Part shown: piece by piece, positions 47,702 to 60,800 of the stretch
Layout: the number at the start of each line of letters is the position of its first letter
Numbering within the stretch: the first letter of the stretch is position 1
From: Xiphydria camelus
Lineage: Eukaryota; Arthropoda; Insecta; Hymenoptera; Xiphydriidae
DNA: 64,000 bases
Reading direction: 5' to 3'
Assembly (NCBI GenBank): GCA_963678675.1
Contig: OY783198.1
Location: 2,175,001 to 2,239,000, forward strand
Position numbers and translations under genes: made by a program
The notes under the pieces: model-generated
Told to the model about the DNA's origin: nothing
The model's database searches: none
Seen by the model: the letters and a program-made list of their open reading frames with translations, nothing else

Positions 47702-50700
47702 TAGGAATAGTCTCGATAGGAATCCCCTCCATTGCGTCGGAACCGAGATACACACGCTAGCGCCAGCCGCGTCGAGGAAAACGAGTGGAAAAGTATACGT
47801 GTGCCTCTAGTTCCGACTGCGCGGCGGGACATGATATATTTAAGCGGCCTGGCCGAGCGGAGTCCGTCGCGGGGAAGAAGATTATAGCAGTCACAACGCG
47901 AGCATCGACCAACATCATTCATTTGCATACGCGAGTGGGAGACTCTTGCCCGCGGAACTACCCCCGCGGGAACGCGAACGCGCCGTACCACCCGTACACA
48001 ATCTGACTCGTCCCCTGTTTTATTCAACCTTTAAATAGGCGTCCCGCGGCATACTTTCGTGCTGCACAATAATGCATATCCCTCGGTTACCGGGACAGCC
48101 CTCGCATGAAAGTATACATCACAAATCTTTTGCGATGTCCATATCATTTTCAAAGATTTCCCAACTTCGCAATTCTTCGCCGAGACTCGCCGATCAATCG
48201 GTGCGTGTGCATCGATGCGTGTGCACCGATGCATCCGCGTATCTCTCTCGGGTATATTCACTTTTTTTTACTTTTCCCTCCCTCCTTTTATTGCAATTTT
48301 ACTCCGATTGCTTTTATTTACGTTTTCTCTCAATTTCATCCAACATTTCCGATTTTCTACAAGCTACTATTTATCATTGGATCAAGAAAAAAGATGCGAA
48401 TCTTTTTCATTTTTCGAAAAAGAAAGAAAACGAAGAAAATCGTTCAATAGTCTTAATCGTGTAAATGTACAACCCGACCAAGAAGCCCGAAACGGTAAAG
48501 GGTTGATTCCAAAATCGCTCGATCCCGTCCTCCGCCGATACGACTGCCGCCGCGAGGCGTCACGACTAGTACACGCACACGCGGGAGGAATTAGATTCGT
48601 GTTTTGGGATGGTAACGGTGTTCGCGAGCCAGGAAACATTCCCGTTGAAACGTCGACGCAACCGCTGACCCGCTTAACGACACAACGCGCGGCCCGCGCC
48701 GCGTCGCCTACGAGAGCCGCGGATCGATCGCTCCGAATAAGTCGGCGCCGGAGATTCCCGCTATCGGAGACTGCAGCGCGGATTTGCATGCGCTCGCTGC
48801 TGTCCGCTCCGCCGCGACCGTTAGACCCCGGCGCACGCCTATCGTTAGCCTGGACGCGGCGGAGTGGATGCGATCGACGATCAGCGAGGACCAGTTGGCG
48901 AGTTGGAAAGAGAGAACGACGCGGGACCCCCCTCCGTCGACTCGCTCGAAACCGAATGCTATTGACACTCGAGAAAGGTGCTAACCGGTCCTGGACCAAC
49001 GTGGCCGAGCGCGAAGGAGGTCGGACGTTTGTAAACACGTTTGCAACGGCATCGTCCCTCGCGGGCTCGCTTTCCTCGCGTATCGGCGTGCAGGGGAGTG
49101 CGAAGGAGTGAGAGTACACATTGTTACAGCCTTACCCTCCTCGCCGAAGGTACTCCGGCTCGTGGTCGGATCAGCGGCGTCCGGTGGTGACACCTGGATC
49201 CACCGGGGGACGAAGAGCGGGGCGGGATCGCGGCGAAGCCTTCTGTCGTTTCGCACGTCTGAAGCGCGAAGCGGGAAAATGAGAGAGATTAGAAGTTCTA
49301 TTTCTTTGATCGGAGAGAGTGTCTGTTTTTGATCACGAAAATACGCAGGATGAGAATATTTCACTCTCGATGACTATAACGAGAGTACCTGGCTATCGAT
49401 CCTCCCTCTCGACGGAACGGGTCCATCGTTTTGGCGTGATCGACGCTCCTTCGAAAATTGTCCCAAAAATTGTTCCCCTCTCTCTCTCCGAACGAAGCTG
49501 TTCTTCTTTCGGCGAGACGATACGTTTGATCTCTTCCACCGCTTCCTTGCCCCGCACAGCGATGAACCAACGAACACCTCTTCGTGATCTCGGCGGCAAT
49601 CGAGCAACGCGCGGGACGATTCGAACCGGTTTTCGAAATTCGCTTTCTTCCGAACGAATATTAATCGCCCGGCGGGAAACCGATTACGATAACCGTGTCG
49701 TAACCGCGGTTACGAATGGCTCCGCCGGTCACGGTCAGCCGGCGATTCGCTCGCGCGGAGGGGTCGAGGAATAAGTGACGATCTCTCGGATTAGCTCCCG
49801 CGGCGATTATCGTCGACGGAACGCGGAGATCGGCGAGGACTCGCCGAGATATCTCGTCTCGTCTCGTTTCCCTCGCACGAGTCGCGCTCGTAAAGATCGA
49901 GGCGAGCCGATTTTCGAAGGAGAACGCCCCGACGAAAAAAGCGAACCGCGGATCGCGCGGCCAATTCGAGGAAGCGTGTCCGAGGCGGTGGATAAATTTC
50001 TTCGGGCGCGAAGAAACGTCGGATCGGCGGCGGATCGCGCGGGGATTAGCGGCTTCTTTTTTTTTTATCACCCCGGCATCTGTGATCAAATTAAACGCGT
50101 CGCTTCTTGTCGCGTTCGCCTCGCGCGCGAACGCGTTCCGCGTATCTTCTTCTCCTTGTTCTTCTCCGCGGGCGACTTTCGAAGCGGGATTCAGAGATGT
50201 CTTCTCGATGGCGAGTTCGACGCCTTTCTCCCTCTCTCTCTCTCTCTCTCTCTCTTCCCTCTAATATGAGATTTACGTTTTGCTCGTTTACAGTTACGCA
50301 TCTGCGGGGCAGATCGTCGGCGCTCGTTGTTTCTCGCGCCGCAGGTAATTGTCCCGGATCGCGCGATTTTCTCCAGCTACACCATCCGACCTCGTTCGAC
50401 GCTCCGAACGGTATTCGATGTCGACTGCATAAACGGCCGTTGAATTATGCCGGATATTTATATTCGCGATGAAATTCCTTCGCGGAGTCACCGGCGAATG
50501 TGTCGAGTCCGCGAAACGATCGGACGGGTCGAAAGCTTCCTTCGAGGTCGATCGCGGCTCTCTTCGTGGTTATCCCTCGTTTTCCGAAAATTCTCTTCGT
50601 CGTAGTCGAAGTCGAAGATCGATAAATCTTGTCTCCTTTATTCCTTCTTCTGGTTATTCGCTGTCGACGGATTTGTAAGTTTCCGTGAATATCAGCTGGT

Positions 50701-53539
50701 AAATCGTTCACTCCGCTCCGCGCGATACAAATATTATTTATCGTCACCCCCTTACGCGTGCCACCGACCGGTCGAAACACCAAATTATCCTTCCTCGCAT
50801 CCTCGCGTTACGGGATGTAACACCGATCGAAAGCAGCGATTTCGAAGCGCGCCGAAGGACAATCCAGTTATTCCTCGAAACCGCGTCCGCTCGCCTCGTC
50901 GCTGCGACGAGCTTGAAAAATACCGCGATGTGCTCCGCCGCCGCGAGGAAGGACTCGTCCAGGTTACTCGTAGCTCCACCTTGGCAGATGTTGGACTTGG
51001 ACTGAGGCTGGATGCCAAGAACGCCCCCAATGTAGTCGGCTCGCTTTCCCGTGCCTTGCCATCAAACATTTAATAGTGGGGGTTTAATCCCTTCTTTCGC
51101 GTACTTGAGTCCTTGCGCGCTCTCCGCCGAGTCCCTCTCGTATCGCGCCGCGTCCGGGGCATCCGTTTTCCCACGAGAGCGGCCCGCTCTTCTCGGTGTC
51201 GCGCTCGCCGCGGGGGAACGGCGGCGCGCGACCCGCGCGCGCGTCTCTCCTCTTCGCGGAAGCGAAGTCAAAATTCCACGCCGATCTGAAACTCTCGTTT
51301 TCCGCGGCGAGATGCGCGATAACAATTCCCGCCGAGATACGGAGCGAGGATAATTACCTCGAGGTGGATTGACGACTCTCGATCGCGAATCCGAGTAAGA
51401 AGAACGGCCGTTCTCCCGGCGATTCTGAAGGATTTTTAACGCGGATTTTTTTTGGCATTTCACGCGGCACCAAAACTATCCGGAACGCAAAGCCGGCGCT
51501 ACGTCGCGACCGAGGTGAGGAAAAACAATGCCGCTCGCGGACGGTGTTTAGCGGCGACCGCGCAGACGTAGAAACGTGGGTACACGCCAAAGTAATTAGA
51601 CGAAACAATTATGATTACGGTACATTTGCACGTGCGTGCCCGAACCGCGGTTAAAACGCTTAAACGCGGGCCGCGCCGTCGGGATAAAGCGGCGAAGTGC
51701 CTAACTGTGTTTCGCAGATAAGGACGCGAAAATGTCCAAACGCCGCGCGTCCAATTAAGCGGCCGCGTTAAGCCAATCAGCGGGGTTTCGCGTCTAATTA
51801 AAGTGTCGCGAAGCGGGGCTGGCGCTGCCGGAAGGTCGGACTTGTTTAGGGGACGTGACGATGAGAAGGAACCACGCGTCGGTTGGTTTCGACACGGATG
51901 ACCGTGGATGTCAAGGTCTTGGTCGATTCTAGAGAATTTCGATTTAATTTATAGAATTTCTCAATCACTTCGTGATTTCGTATTGTCTCGTGAAAGTGAA
52001 AATATTTGTCGAGAGGCCGCTTCCGATTTATCTTAAATTCGACGAAAAGAGTTCTGAACTTAATTTAAATGATACAGGAAAAGAAATATTGAAACGAAAG
52101 AGAGAGGAGATTCCTCGAAAAGTATAAATTCTTCATTAGAAAGATCGCATGCATGAGTGAAGGAGCATTTTATTTCAGGCGTACAAAATAACTGGAACAG
52201 GCCCTTTGCGAGGAAAAAACCAAAGACAGAAAATGTGGAGCGCGAGAATTTAGAACAGTATTACGGATTGCTTAGACGAAACGAGAGTCCGCACGATTCT
52301 AACCCGATCCCTAAAAAACGCACGTAGAAAGATACGACGAATGGATTCCAGTCGCAAGAACCGGCACGTGATCGACGTTCTTCGACGGCACACGCATCAC
52401 GACTGATGGAAACACCGAAATTCGTATATATGTATATTTCGAGCGAGACTCGTTACGCCGCGGAGAGTGCCGAGCGTGAATAACATCCGCGATCAATTGT
52501 CCTACTCTCGAATTCTCGATAAGCGGGGGAAGCGCGTGCCATATCTCTCGAAGTGTCGACGGCGTCGCGCGCTACGCTGATTCGACGGGAGAGGGGAAAT
52601 ATACGGAGCGCGGTATGGATTGTCGGACTGACGTGAGAATTCGGAGGGTGAGAAACGCATATTTAACATTAATTCTTATAGTTTCACTTACATCTTTAAC
52701 GATGCCGAGTGTTTAATTGCGGCGTTCTCTCCGTTAACGGAGTGAGATAAATTATGTTTTCTCTCGTCCGAGAAAATCCCTTCCGCGAGACTACAGGATA
52801 AAAAATCGTTCTCCGATTGCAGTTCACACGCGACAAAATGCGGCGAGCTTCGCAAAATTGAATTTCGTGCCGCGTCTATTTTCTCGGGATATCTGGCTGG
52901 CAAATTTCGACGTTAACGGGACGAACTCGAAGACGCGTCCGTTCCAGAACGTCGGCGGGGATTCATTGTTCGCAACCGCTCATTACAAATTCGTGAGGCG
53001 GCTTTTTGCGCTCTACTTTGCGTTTTAGTCTGGCCCCGAAGCATCCGGTGCCACTTCGCGGGTAATTGCTTTGCTGTGTCGACTTCGCCGCGAATGTGGC
53101 GTCGGGCCCGAGCTCCGCAGGAAAAATGCTAAACGCCTCGTGCGCGATATGCAGATGGGTTACGTATGCGCACGTCGGATACGCAAGAACGAGCAAACAG
53201 CATCCGCCGTTTGCAAAGAGAGCGGAAGCGACGGTCCGAATGGAGAACGCGCTGCGCAATGTAACGTGCGAAAAGAAGGAATATCGCGATTGGGAAAGTG
53301 AACGGCAGTCCTTACCTTTTTTCGCGTCCCGAATACTGGTTAACACGGAATTACGGGAAACCACTTAACATTTGAAAAATAAAATACCTCTGAAGAGTAT
53401 AAAAAGGTATCGAATGTGAATCCTAGAAAGATTACGTAGAGTAAATCATTTTTAATATCCGTAATTCAATATTTCGAAAGCCGAATCATTCCTCGAAATT
53501 CAATTCGTCATATATTGAATCCATTATTTCCACTCGTGA

Positions 53540-53880
53540 AATTTTCACCTCGGATTCGTATTAAACGACCTCAAAAACCCCCGAATAACGGCTTTGGTAG
53601 GAATCGGATCACTTTTACGAATTTTGATCCGCCATGTTATGTCCATTTTATATTAAAAAAATTTCGATTTCGAATTCGGATTCAACGACCCCAAAAATCC
53701 CCGGGTAATGACTTTGGTGGAAAAAGTATCACTTTTGCGAATTTCGATCCGCCATATTGTGTCCGTCTTTTTGAATTTTTGAATTTTGACTCCGGATTCG
53801 GATTCAGCGACCCCGAAAACCCCCGAGTGACGATTTTTGCGACTATCCGGCGGTCGCGAATCCTTCAAATCCCGAAAACC
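53540..53880 (+). repeat. Tandem repeat of about 122 bases, nearly three units
   Basis: Units start near 53,550, 53,673 and 53,793. Each has GGATTCG.ATT.A.CGACC, then AAAANCCCC and, in the first two, CTTTGGT and GATCCGCCAT. Conservation is about 70-80 percent by eye. An open frame runs through it on the plus strand, but only because of the repeat phase. Confidence 0.8.
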
Positions 53881-54119
53881 AATATCCCGCAACGGAAGGG
53901 TTAAACAAATTCCACCTGCCATTCTTTTCCGTACACCTGTTGTGAACTCTTGCTCGAAGTTTGGTCACGGGATATACAAAGCAACTATGTGTGCACCGTC
54001 TAGCTATCGCCGTGGATAGAAAAAATGTAAATACATACACCGAAGCGCGCGCGCGCTTCTGGTGGAAGCCGGGCAGGCACAGGCCGTCTCTTTCCCTCTC
54101 GCGTAGCACCCTTTACTCG

Positions 54120-54120
54120 A

Positions 54121-54176
<56 letters not shown>
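54120..54176 (+). repeat. CT microsatellite
   Basis: A long (CT)n run broken once by CA, about 57 bases. Confidence 0.9.
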
Positions 54177-54180
<4 letters not shown>

Positions 54181-54208
54181 TCGTAGGAATCACGCTACCT
54201 GGACTTTA

Positions 54209-54412
54209 AATAGGGTAGAGTGGCAATTTCCGATCGCCTTCGATCGCGATTATCTCGTCACCTGTGAAGTTTTTGCCAATATTGGTAACAACCTTTTTTA
54301 TAGAGCGGAATGTGTTCTTCAAAAAAGTATTATATCGATATGCCCCAAAAGTCCATAGATAACGAGATAATCGTAGTCGAAGTTGATCAGAATTGTATCA
54401 CTTTATCCTATT
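54209..54412. mobile_element. Inverted-repeat element of about 200 bases
   Basis: The left end TAGGGTAGAGTGGCAATTTC, with CGATTATCTCGTCAC inside, pairs with the right end, whose complement reads TAGGATAAAGTGATACAATT with CGATTATCTCGTTAT. The arms are diverged but collinear, with TA at both borders. It lies just downstream of glycogenin. Confidence 0.65.
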
Positions 54413-54847
54413 CACACACTGGTTTGCATGCTTGTGTGTATTGTGTATTGGAATAAAGCAAAAGTCAGACCCTCTTGGATATGTTACAGTGAAATAATAT
54501 TTCATTAATAAAAAGGAGGAGAGAATATAATGGTATATAAATAAGAATGCGTGCGAGCGAATCGTGATAGCAAAAATGCGTGGTACCATTTAACAACTCT
54601 AAACGATGCATCATTTCGAATTCATAGCGGCGACGTGTTATAATTTATTAAAAGTATCAAAAAACTATTATCGACTAGCGAAACATCATCCCATAAAATT
54701 CGACGTGACGCAATACTTGAAACTTTTGAACGACGCTAAGAAAAGTGCTTAGCGATTATTGTCGAGTTTGAAATGGACATATACATATATCTCTGTGTAT
54801 AATCCGTATATATATATATATATACACACACCACGTATGTATATATA

Positions 54848-57800
54848 TCACGGCGCAGGATCGGATTTTGTAGCGGTTGTCGTTTTCGAAGTGGTCGTAG
54901 TTTTACCTTTCCTCTTGGGTGGGACTGGAGCTTCAGAACTACCTGCCGGAGGTGTTTCCGGTTCTGACTTATCAACGTCGAGAGAGTCCGTGGTGGTCTT
55001 CGTTGTCGTCTTCTTTACGACTTTGACGACTTTTTTAGGTTTATCGGCCGTACTGCTGTTTTGATCGCCGCCATCGTCCGTAGAGTCCTTCGACTTCCTG
55101 ACAGTCTTCTTCACTACTTTCTTCACGACTTTCTTACCGGAAGCCTCGTCATCGCCTCCTTCCGCGGGTTCACCCTCGGACCCGGTCTTCTTTATGACTT
55201 TCTTCGTGACCTTCTTTACGGTTTTCGTAGGACTCTCCAAGCCTTGCACGGCACCGATCGGAGGGCTCGTCGGTGGAGTAGCTTCGGTAACGGTCGGCGT
55301 ACCAGGGATGGTCTTGGTTGATTCTTTCACTCTGACCGGTCTTACCGGCCCTTCCGTCGACGGGGATTCCGGTTGAGACGACGATTCGGATTTGGTCGAC
55401 GGTTCTTCGGGCGACGTTTCTCGGGACTCCACGGCTTCGTCGGCAGCCGGTTCAATTTCGGGTTCCGTCGATTTCTGCGTTTCCGCGATCGCACTCGCTA
55501 CGGCCGTCTTCGTCGCTTCGACCTCCGTTGGAGACGACGCCGTTTCCGGTGTAGGAGCAGCAGCTGCCACTCTGGCGATCGGGGCCTCGTCGATGGTCTT
55601 CTCGAGACTTTTCGCTGCTTCCTCTGTAGCCGGTGATATTGACGCATCTATGCCATTGCCAATTTTGTTGTCAGGCGTGTCGAATTTCTCGACCGCTGGC
55701 TCCACCAGAGTCTCTGAAACGGCTGCAGCTATCTCTCGCACCGGAGCGATCATCGAAGAAATTGCCTCTTCCGTTACCAATTTGGGATCTTCGGAAACGG
55801 ATTCTTTCAGATCCGCTTGGAGAACGGATTCAGCCACTTGGATCGGTACGGGACTGTCGAGAGAAGTCGGGGGCGTGGCCGTCTCCGGCTTCGATGGCTC
55901 GGAAGCTGCTGTCGGCGTAGGTGGTTGTGGTATTACCGATGCTTCGGGAACAGCCACCTCTGCTTTCGGTGGTTCGGAAGCTGCTACTGGCGAAGGTGGC
56001 TGTGGTATTGCCGGTACTTTGGAAATAGCTACATCGGGCTTCGGTATTTCAGGAGCTACTATCGGCGAAAGCGGATGTGGTATTGTTGGTGGAGCTGCAG
56101 TGGTTTCGACAGGAGCCGGTACGGCCAGTTCGGAGGTCACATTGGTTTCTTTCGTCGGCGTCCCTTCGACGAGTGCAGATTGCGACGGAAGAGCTTGATC
56201 CGGATCTTTGTCGATTGCACTCGAAGCTGCCGCAATCGTCGCAGGTTTCGGAAGGACAGGAGCAGCTTCCGCTGCGGATAGCTTTTTGGATTTCTCCGCG
56301 ACTGCAGGTGGCGAAACAACTTCTTTGGCTTCCTCGATGGGTGGTGCCGGCTTTTCGAGAGATTGTGGCAAGACGGTAGTTGCTTCTGTCCCTTGATCTT
56401 CGGACTGCAATGGAACCTCAGCGGCTGGCGCGGACGGAACGGAAAGTTCCGCAATTTTTTCTTTGGAAGGCTCTTTCACCGAGTCACTGGTAAGTTTTTC
56501 GGAAGTCTTTTCGGGAATCTGTACGGGCGATATTTTCGGCGAAAGTTGTTCGGAGACGACACTCTCGCTAACGGATTTGCTGGGCTCCGTCGCGAGTAAT
56601 TTTGGTGTAGGTTGATTGGAAATTTCTTTAAGGACTTGCACGGATCGTTCTTGCATAGAGTCGGGTTTCGCGGGAAGTACAGCCGATCCTGCCGGTTGAT
56701 CTTCTGCAGGAACTTCTTTCGCTACAGCTGAACAATTTTTAACGAAATATAGTCGGTATCGCATTTTCGTAGCTCGTCGCTATATGCGAACGGAAGAAGA
56801 AAGTTGGCCGATGTACAACGTCGCGTTAGGGTTGTTTACGAGAAACGAGACTGGTTGAATCGCGGTGTAAAAAGACTGCGAAGAATTCACCCGCGGCCGA
56901 TGCATTCTTTTTCTGTGCGCAATAAAATGATCTTTGTGAAATATCGATAAAATAACGAACGTTAAAAAGAAGTAACTGTACAAAATATATGGATAGCTTC
57001 ATCTACCGTACAGTGCTGTATAAGTGACGAAATGAACAATAAGATCGTGTGCTACGTGTATGTCACGCATACATAGGAAAGTTGCATATGTATATACATA
57101 ATATCGAATGTATAGTTAAAAGTTGAATGGAATGCATATCTCGTAATCCTTCTTCATTTGCCAGTGTGGTATAGTATGTAGAAGCGTGCTCGAGATTAAT
57201 GGTGAAGCTGTTAATAAAACGAGAGCGATGAAGCCGATATCAATTTTTATGCGAGATGCGTAATAAGCAGAATCAAAAATGCAGGAACTACTATAAACCA
57301 CTCGAATCATCCGCCGAGAGCTATATTTATTTTTTTTTAAAACAGAAAAGAGGTACATAAAAACGATTCAGGCTACAGCAGGCATACCGGTTATTCCAAA
57401 GCAGACACGAAACGTGCGGTGAAGTATAACGCAATCAAGTATGCCAACAATTTGATTACCAGTGCAAGGGCATAAAATTAACGCGTCATATTAGATACAT
57501 ACGCGTATGAAGCCAGCTCATAAAAAAATGTTGAACGTCATCATTAGCCACGCCATTTTAACTAGACGTGATTATTCGCTAGGTATGCGTGTAACATATT
57601 GTTGTACGGTTTCGTTTAATATCACTTTTACTCGCGAAGGTTTCGTCGACGCACGGAGTGTTTCGCGAAGAGTGAAAATATGAAGTACAAACGTACAATC
57701 GCTACAATTCGGTTAACAATTTTTCATGAGGCTGATATCGCACTTTTTCTTTTAGTGTGAGCACTTAAAATATTTACCCCGTTAAAGCAAAACGACAATA

Positions 57801-60800
57801 CAAGACGCAGCAATGCTATGGCGCCGCGGTCTGTTAGTTGCTGTCCTCTGCTCCTGTCAAACACTCAGATTTAATCAACTGCATCAACAAAAATAACTCC
57901 TTCAACAGTACTCATGTTTCAACTACCCGCGATGAAAGTACATTAGTAATAGCGCTCGATAAATATGTTTTAAAGTAATAATCAACATTTCTTTGGCGCA
58001 ATAGTTGTACAAACTCGTGTGACACGTTAAAAGTTCAATTAGCACGTGCTTGCCTCAAGTACGAAAGAATAAAAAGAACAATCAAAAACGCAAAACAGTA
58101 GTTGTAAAATAGTTAATCGCCGAGCACGTTGATTCAATTTTTTTTTAAGTGTCCTCGACGACTAGTATTGATCAACGTGATAATTATAAAAGCACGATTC
58201 GATTTGAACCACACTACATTCACGTTCGTGTATACTAGATTCGTTCGAACCTCACTATCGACCGATTCGGTCGCGCAAACAAATCTCGAGATTTACGGTA
58301 GACATTGAACGCGTACAAAGAAATACATAAAAATCTTAATATTCTGCTGAAACTCGAACTAGGCTAGATTATTCGATCCCCCCATTTTTCGATCCCAATG
58401 ACGCGTTTCTCAACAATACAACATACCAGCCAATTCGGTGGTCGCAACCGGGGCCGAAGCCTTGACCTCCGAATCCTCTGGTTTCTCTTCCTCCTGCGAA
58501 TAAAAATAATACATCGCGCGCGTTCCCGCGACTTCGTTCGTAAAGGAGAGGCCGAAGGAAAAATCGCGCGTCAGAAATAACTATACCTGAAGTGGGGCGA
58601 GCTCTTGCGTGATTTTGAGGGTCGAGCAAATCTTCTTCCAGATATTTTCGAAACTATCACGACCCATATAATCGATTTGACCTTGTTCCCAGCTTTGTCT
58701 TCTCATGTGCTCCTCTAAAGCCACCTGTCCCGGGCTCTTCGGCTCGCCCAGCGTCATTTGCGCCAAGGCACCCGCAAGTCCGGCCTGCAGGAATACGGAG
58801 GGGTGAAGTGCGAATGCTTTTCAAGAGTAGCATTCAACTTCAATTAATTGCGTCGCTATTTCTACCGTTCGACAGTATACTGCGATCGAGAGATTCGTGT
58901 TTTTACTCATGCGTAGATAATACCGGACGCACTATGTACCAAATTGCGTATAAATGTAGTGTAAGTATATGTTCGTAGACACGATCGTTTTTCGGTAACC
59001 GCGATTCTTTTTCACAAAGACACATCGATACGCATTCCAGTTACATACAAAATGCGCGTTGGAGGCATTGCGGATAAGTAAGAAAAAAAATGTTCGGGAC
59101 ATTTACTTACATCTCCATTTTCTAGTCGCCCCGCAATGTTCTGTTCAGATTGCGTTGCTACTTTTTGAGGATCTGTACAAGGTAGGGTGAGGAACTGGGA
59201 TTTGCGTCTCTGTACGTCAGTCTCTTTATTACACTCGCCTATATTATGATAATTCGCTTGATTATTCTGTTCATTATGCCAATGCTTCTCTTGGCAATCA
59301 TTATTATTATCGTTCGCGTTGCCACTAATACGACGTTCGTCGTTACGGTGACTATCATGTACATTAGTCTGAAAGGGTTCATATTCTACAGAATGATTAT
59401 TTGTATGAGAATGCTCATCGTGTTTATTGTGACAATAATGACGATGGTCTTCTCCTTGATGTTGATGGTCCTGGCTATCCACGTGCTGAATGTGATGCTC
59501 ATCGTTGTGATGATGATGATATTGCGCGTCGTGTTGATGGTCCTGGCTCTCTACGTGCTCATCGTTGTGATGATGATGATATTGCGCGTCGCGTTGATGG
59601 TCCTGGCTCTCTACGTGCTCATCGTTGTGATGATGATGATATTGCGCGTGATGTTGGTGTTGATGTTGCTGCTGCTCCTGCTCATAATTTTCAGCGTGAC
59701 TTCCCTCGTGATGGTGACGGTTCTGTTCGATCTCTCGATGGTCTGGATTTTCTTGATAATCGCATTGGTGATATTGATGATCATGATGATGATATTCGGC
59801 GCTAGGTTGATGAAAATTTTGTGCGGATGGATTATCGCATACGTGCTCTTGCTCCGGTGGTGGATGAGAATGAGGATGTTGGTGGTGATGATGATGATGA
59901 TGATGATGATTATGTTGGTAATGATGATCATCGTTGTTACTTCCAGAATTATAATTCTCCCACGGATCTTGAAATTCGTTAAAGTCCGGTACTTTCGTTT
60001 CACTTTCGCAGTGAAGTGAATCAGGCGAGTGTTGATAACAGTCATGGTACGTTACGGTCCTGTTATCTGTGCCGTGATAGACGGGATAGGACGAAAAAGT
60101 AGAAGTGTAGGATACAGGGGTGAATTTGTGCCAAATTGTTGCCAAAGTGCTGCTGGCCTACGCAAGCATCATGCCAAAACAGAAAAATGCACGCTCAGTA
60201 GGTTAGTTACAAACTAAAAAATGGTAGTGTCTATTTTTTTTTAGAACAGTGACACACTTTCGTTTGCGAAGCCATCCTGGTCAAAATTAACTCAAGCGTC
60301 GTGACTAGACGTCTACCGCGCAAAAGTGGATGTAGTCTTTATCGGATGGCGGATGTTGCTTCAACAAAATTTCCCCGACGGACGTTATAAATCATCGAAA
60401 TTAATCAATCGAATGATGGCGTTTACGCACAGCAGTACTGTGCCAACTGGTACCCATGTGCATGCTCGCATACCATACGCAATAAATTGTAATCATAAAA
60501 ATAGACACTAACCAAAATCTAAAACAAGATGAATAGCCGTAGACACGTATATTAAAAGCTGTATCAATGAATGATTAGTCGCTTCGGGAGAAGGGCCAAA
60601 GAGAAAACAAACACAAATGAAGCGCAGCAGGTTTTCGCGTTAGCTGGCCTCGGCGATAATTAGTGGATTAGCTGAGAAAAACGCGTGCGACGGCAACGAT
60701 GCTGTTTCCTCTCCCGATCGGAGGGAAACGGTAAGTTACTGTTATTGATTAAAATAATATTTCCGAAGGGTTAATACAGCTTTCAATATACAAAATGAGA

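Larger units (their letters stand above)
40800..54847. other. Large CpG-rich region without a supportable gene
   Basis: About 14 kb between gene I and glycogenin. The longest frames (290 aa at 44,882-45,754 and 298 aa at 48,215-49,111, both plus) have no conserved motif, hydrophobic signal or matched splice sites, and are rich in Arg, Ser and Ala as expected from CpG-rich DNA. The 5' UTR exon of gene I should lie near its right-hand start. Repeats and elements inside it are listed separately. Small exons of a gene with long introns cannot be excluded. Confidence 0.5.

Noticed and set aside
48215..49111. 298-codon frame on the plus strand, with an overlapping 245-codon frame on the minus strand
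   Set aside because: Both strands are open over the same DNA and neither shows family features; typical of CpG-rich composition.
54100..54209. Ser/Leu repeat frame
   Set aside because: Translation of the CT microsatellite.
57116..57358. 80-codon minus-strand frame with hydrophobic part inside a glycogenin intron
   Set aside because: Falls between coding exons 58427 and 56727 with no acceptor or donor in phase; start and composition are ordinary for AT-rich intron.
59246..60019. 257-codon very hydrophobic plus-strand frame
   Set aside because: It is the antisense of the His-rich glycogenin exon; His codons read backwards as Met/Val/Ile.
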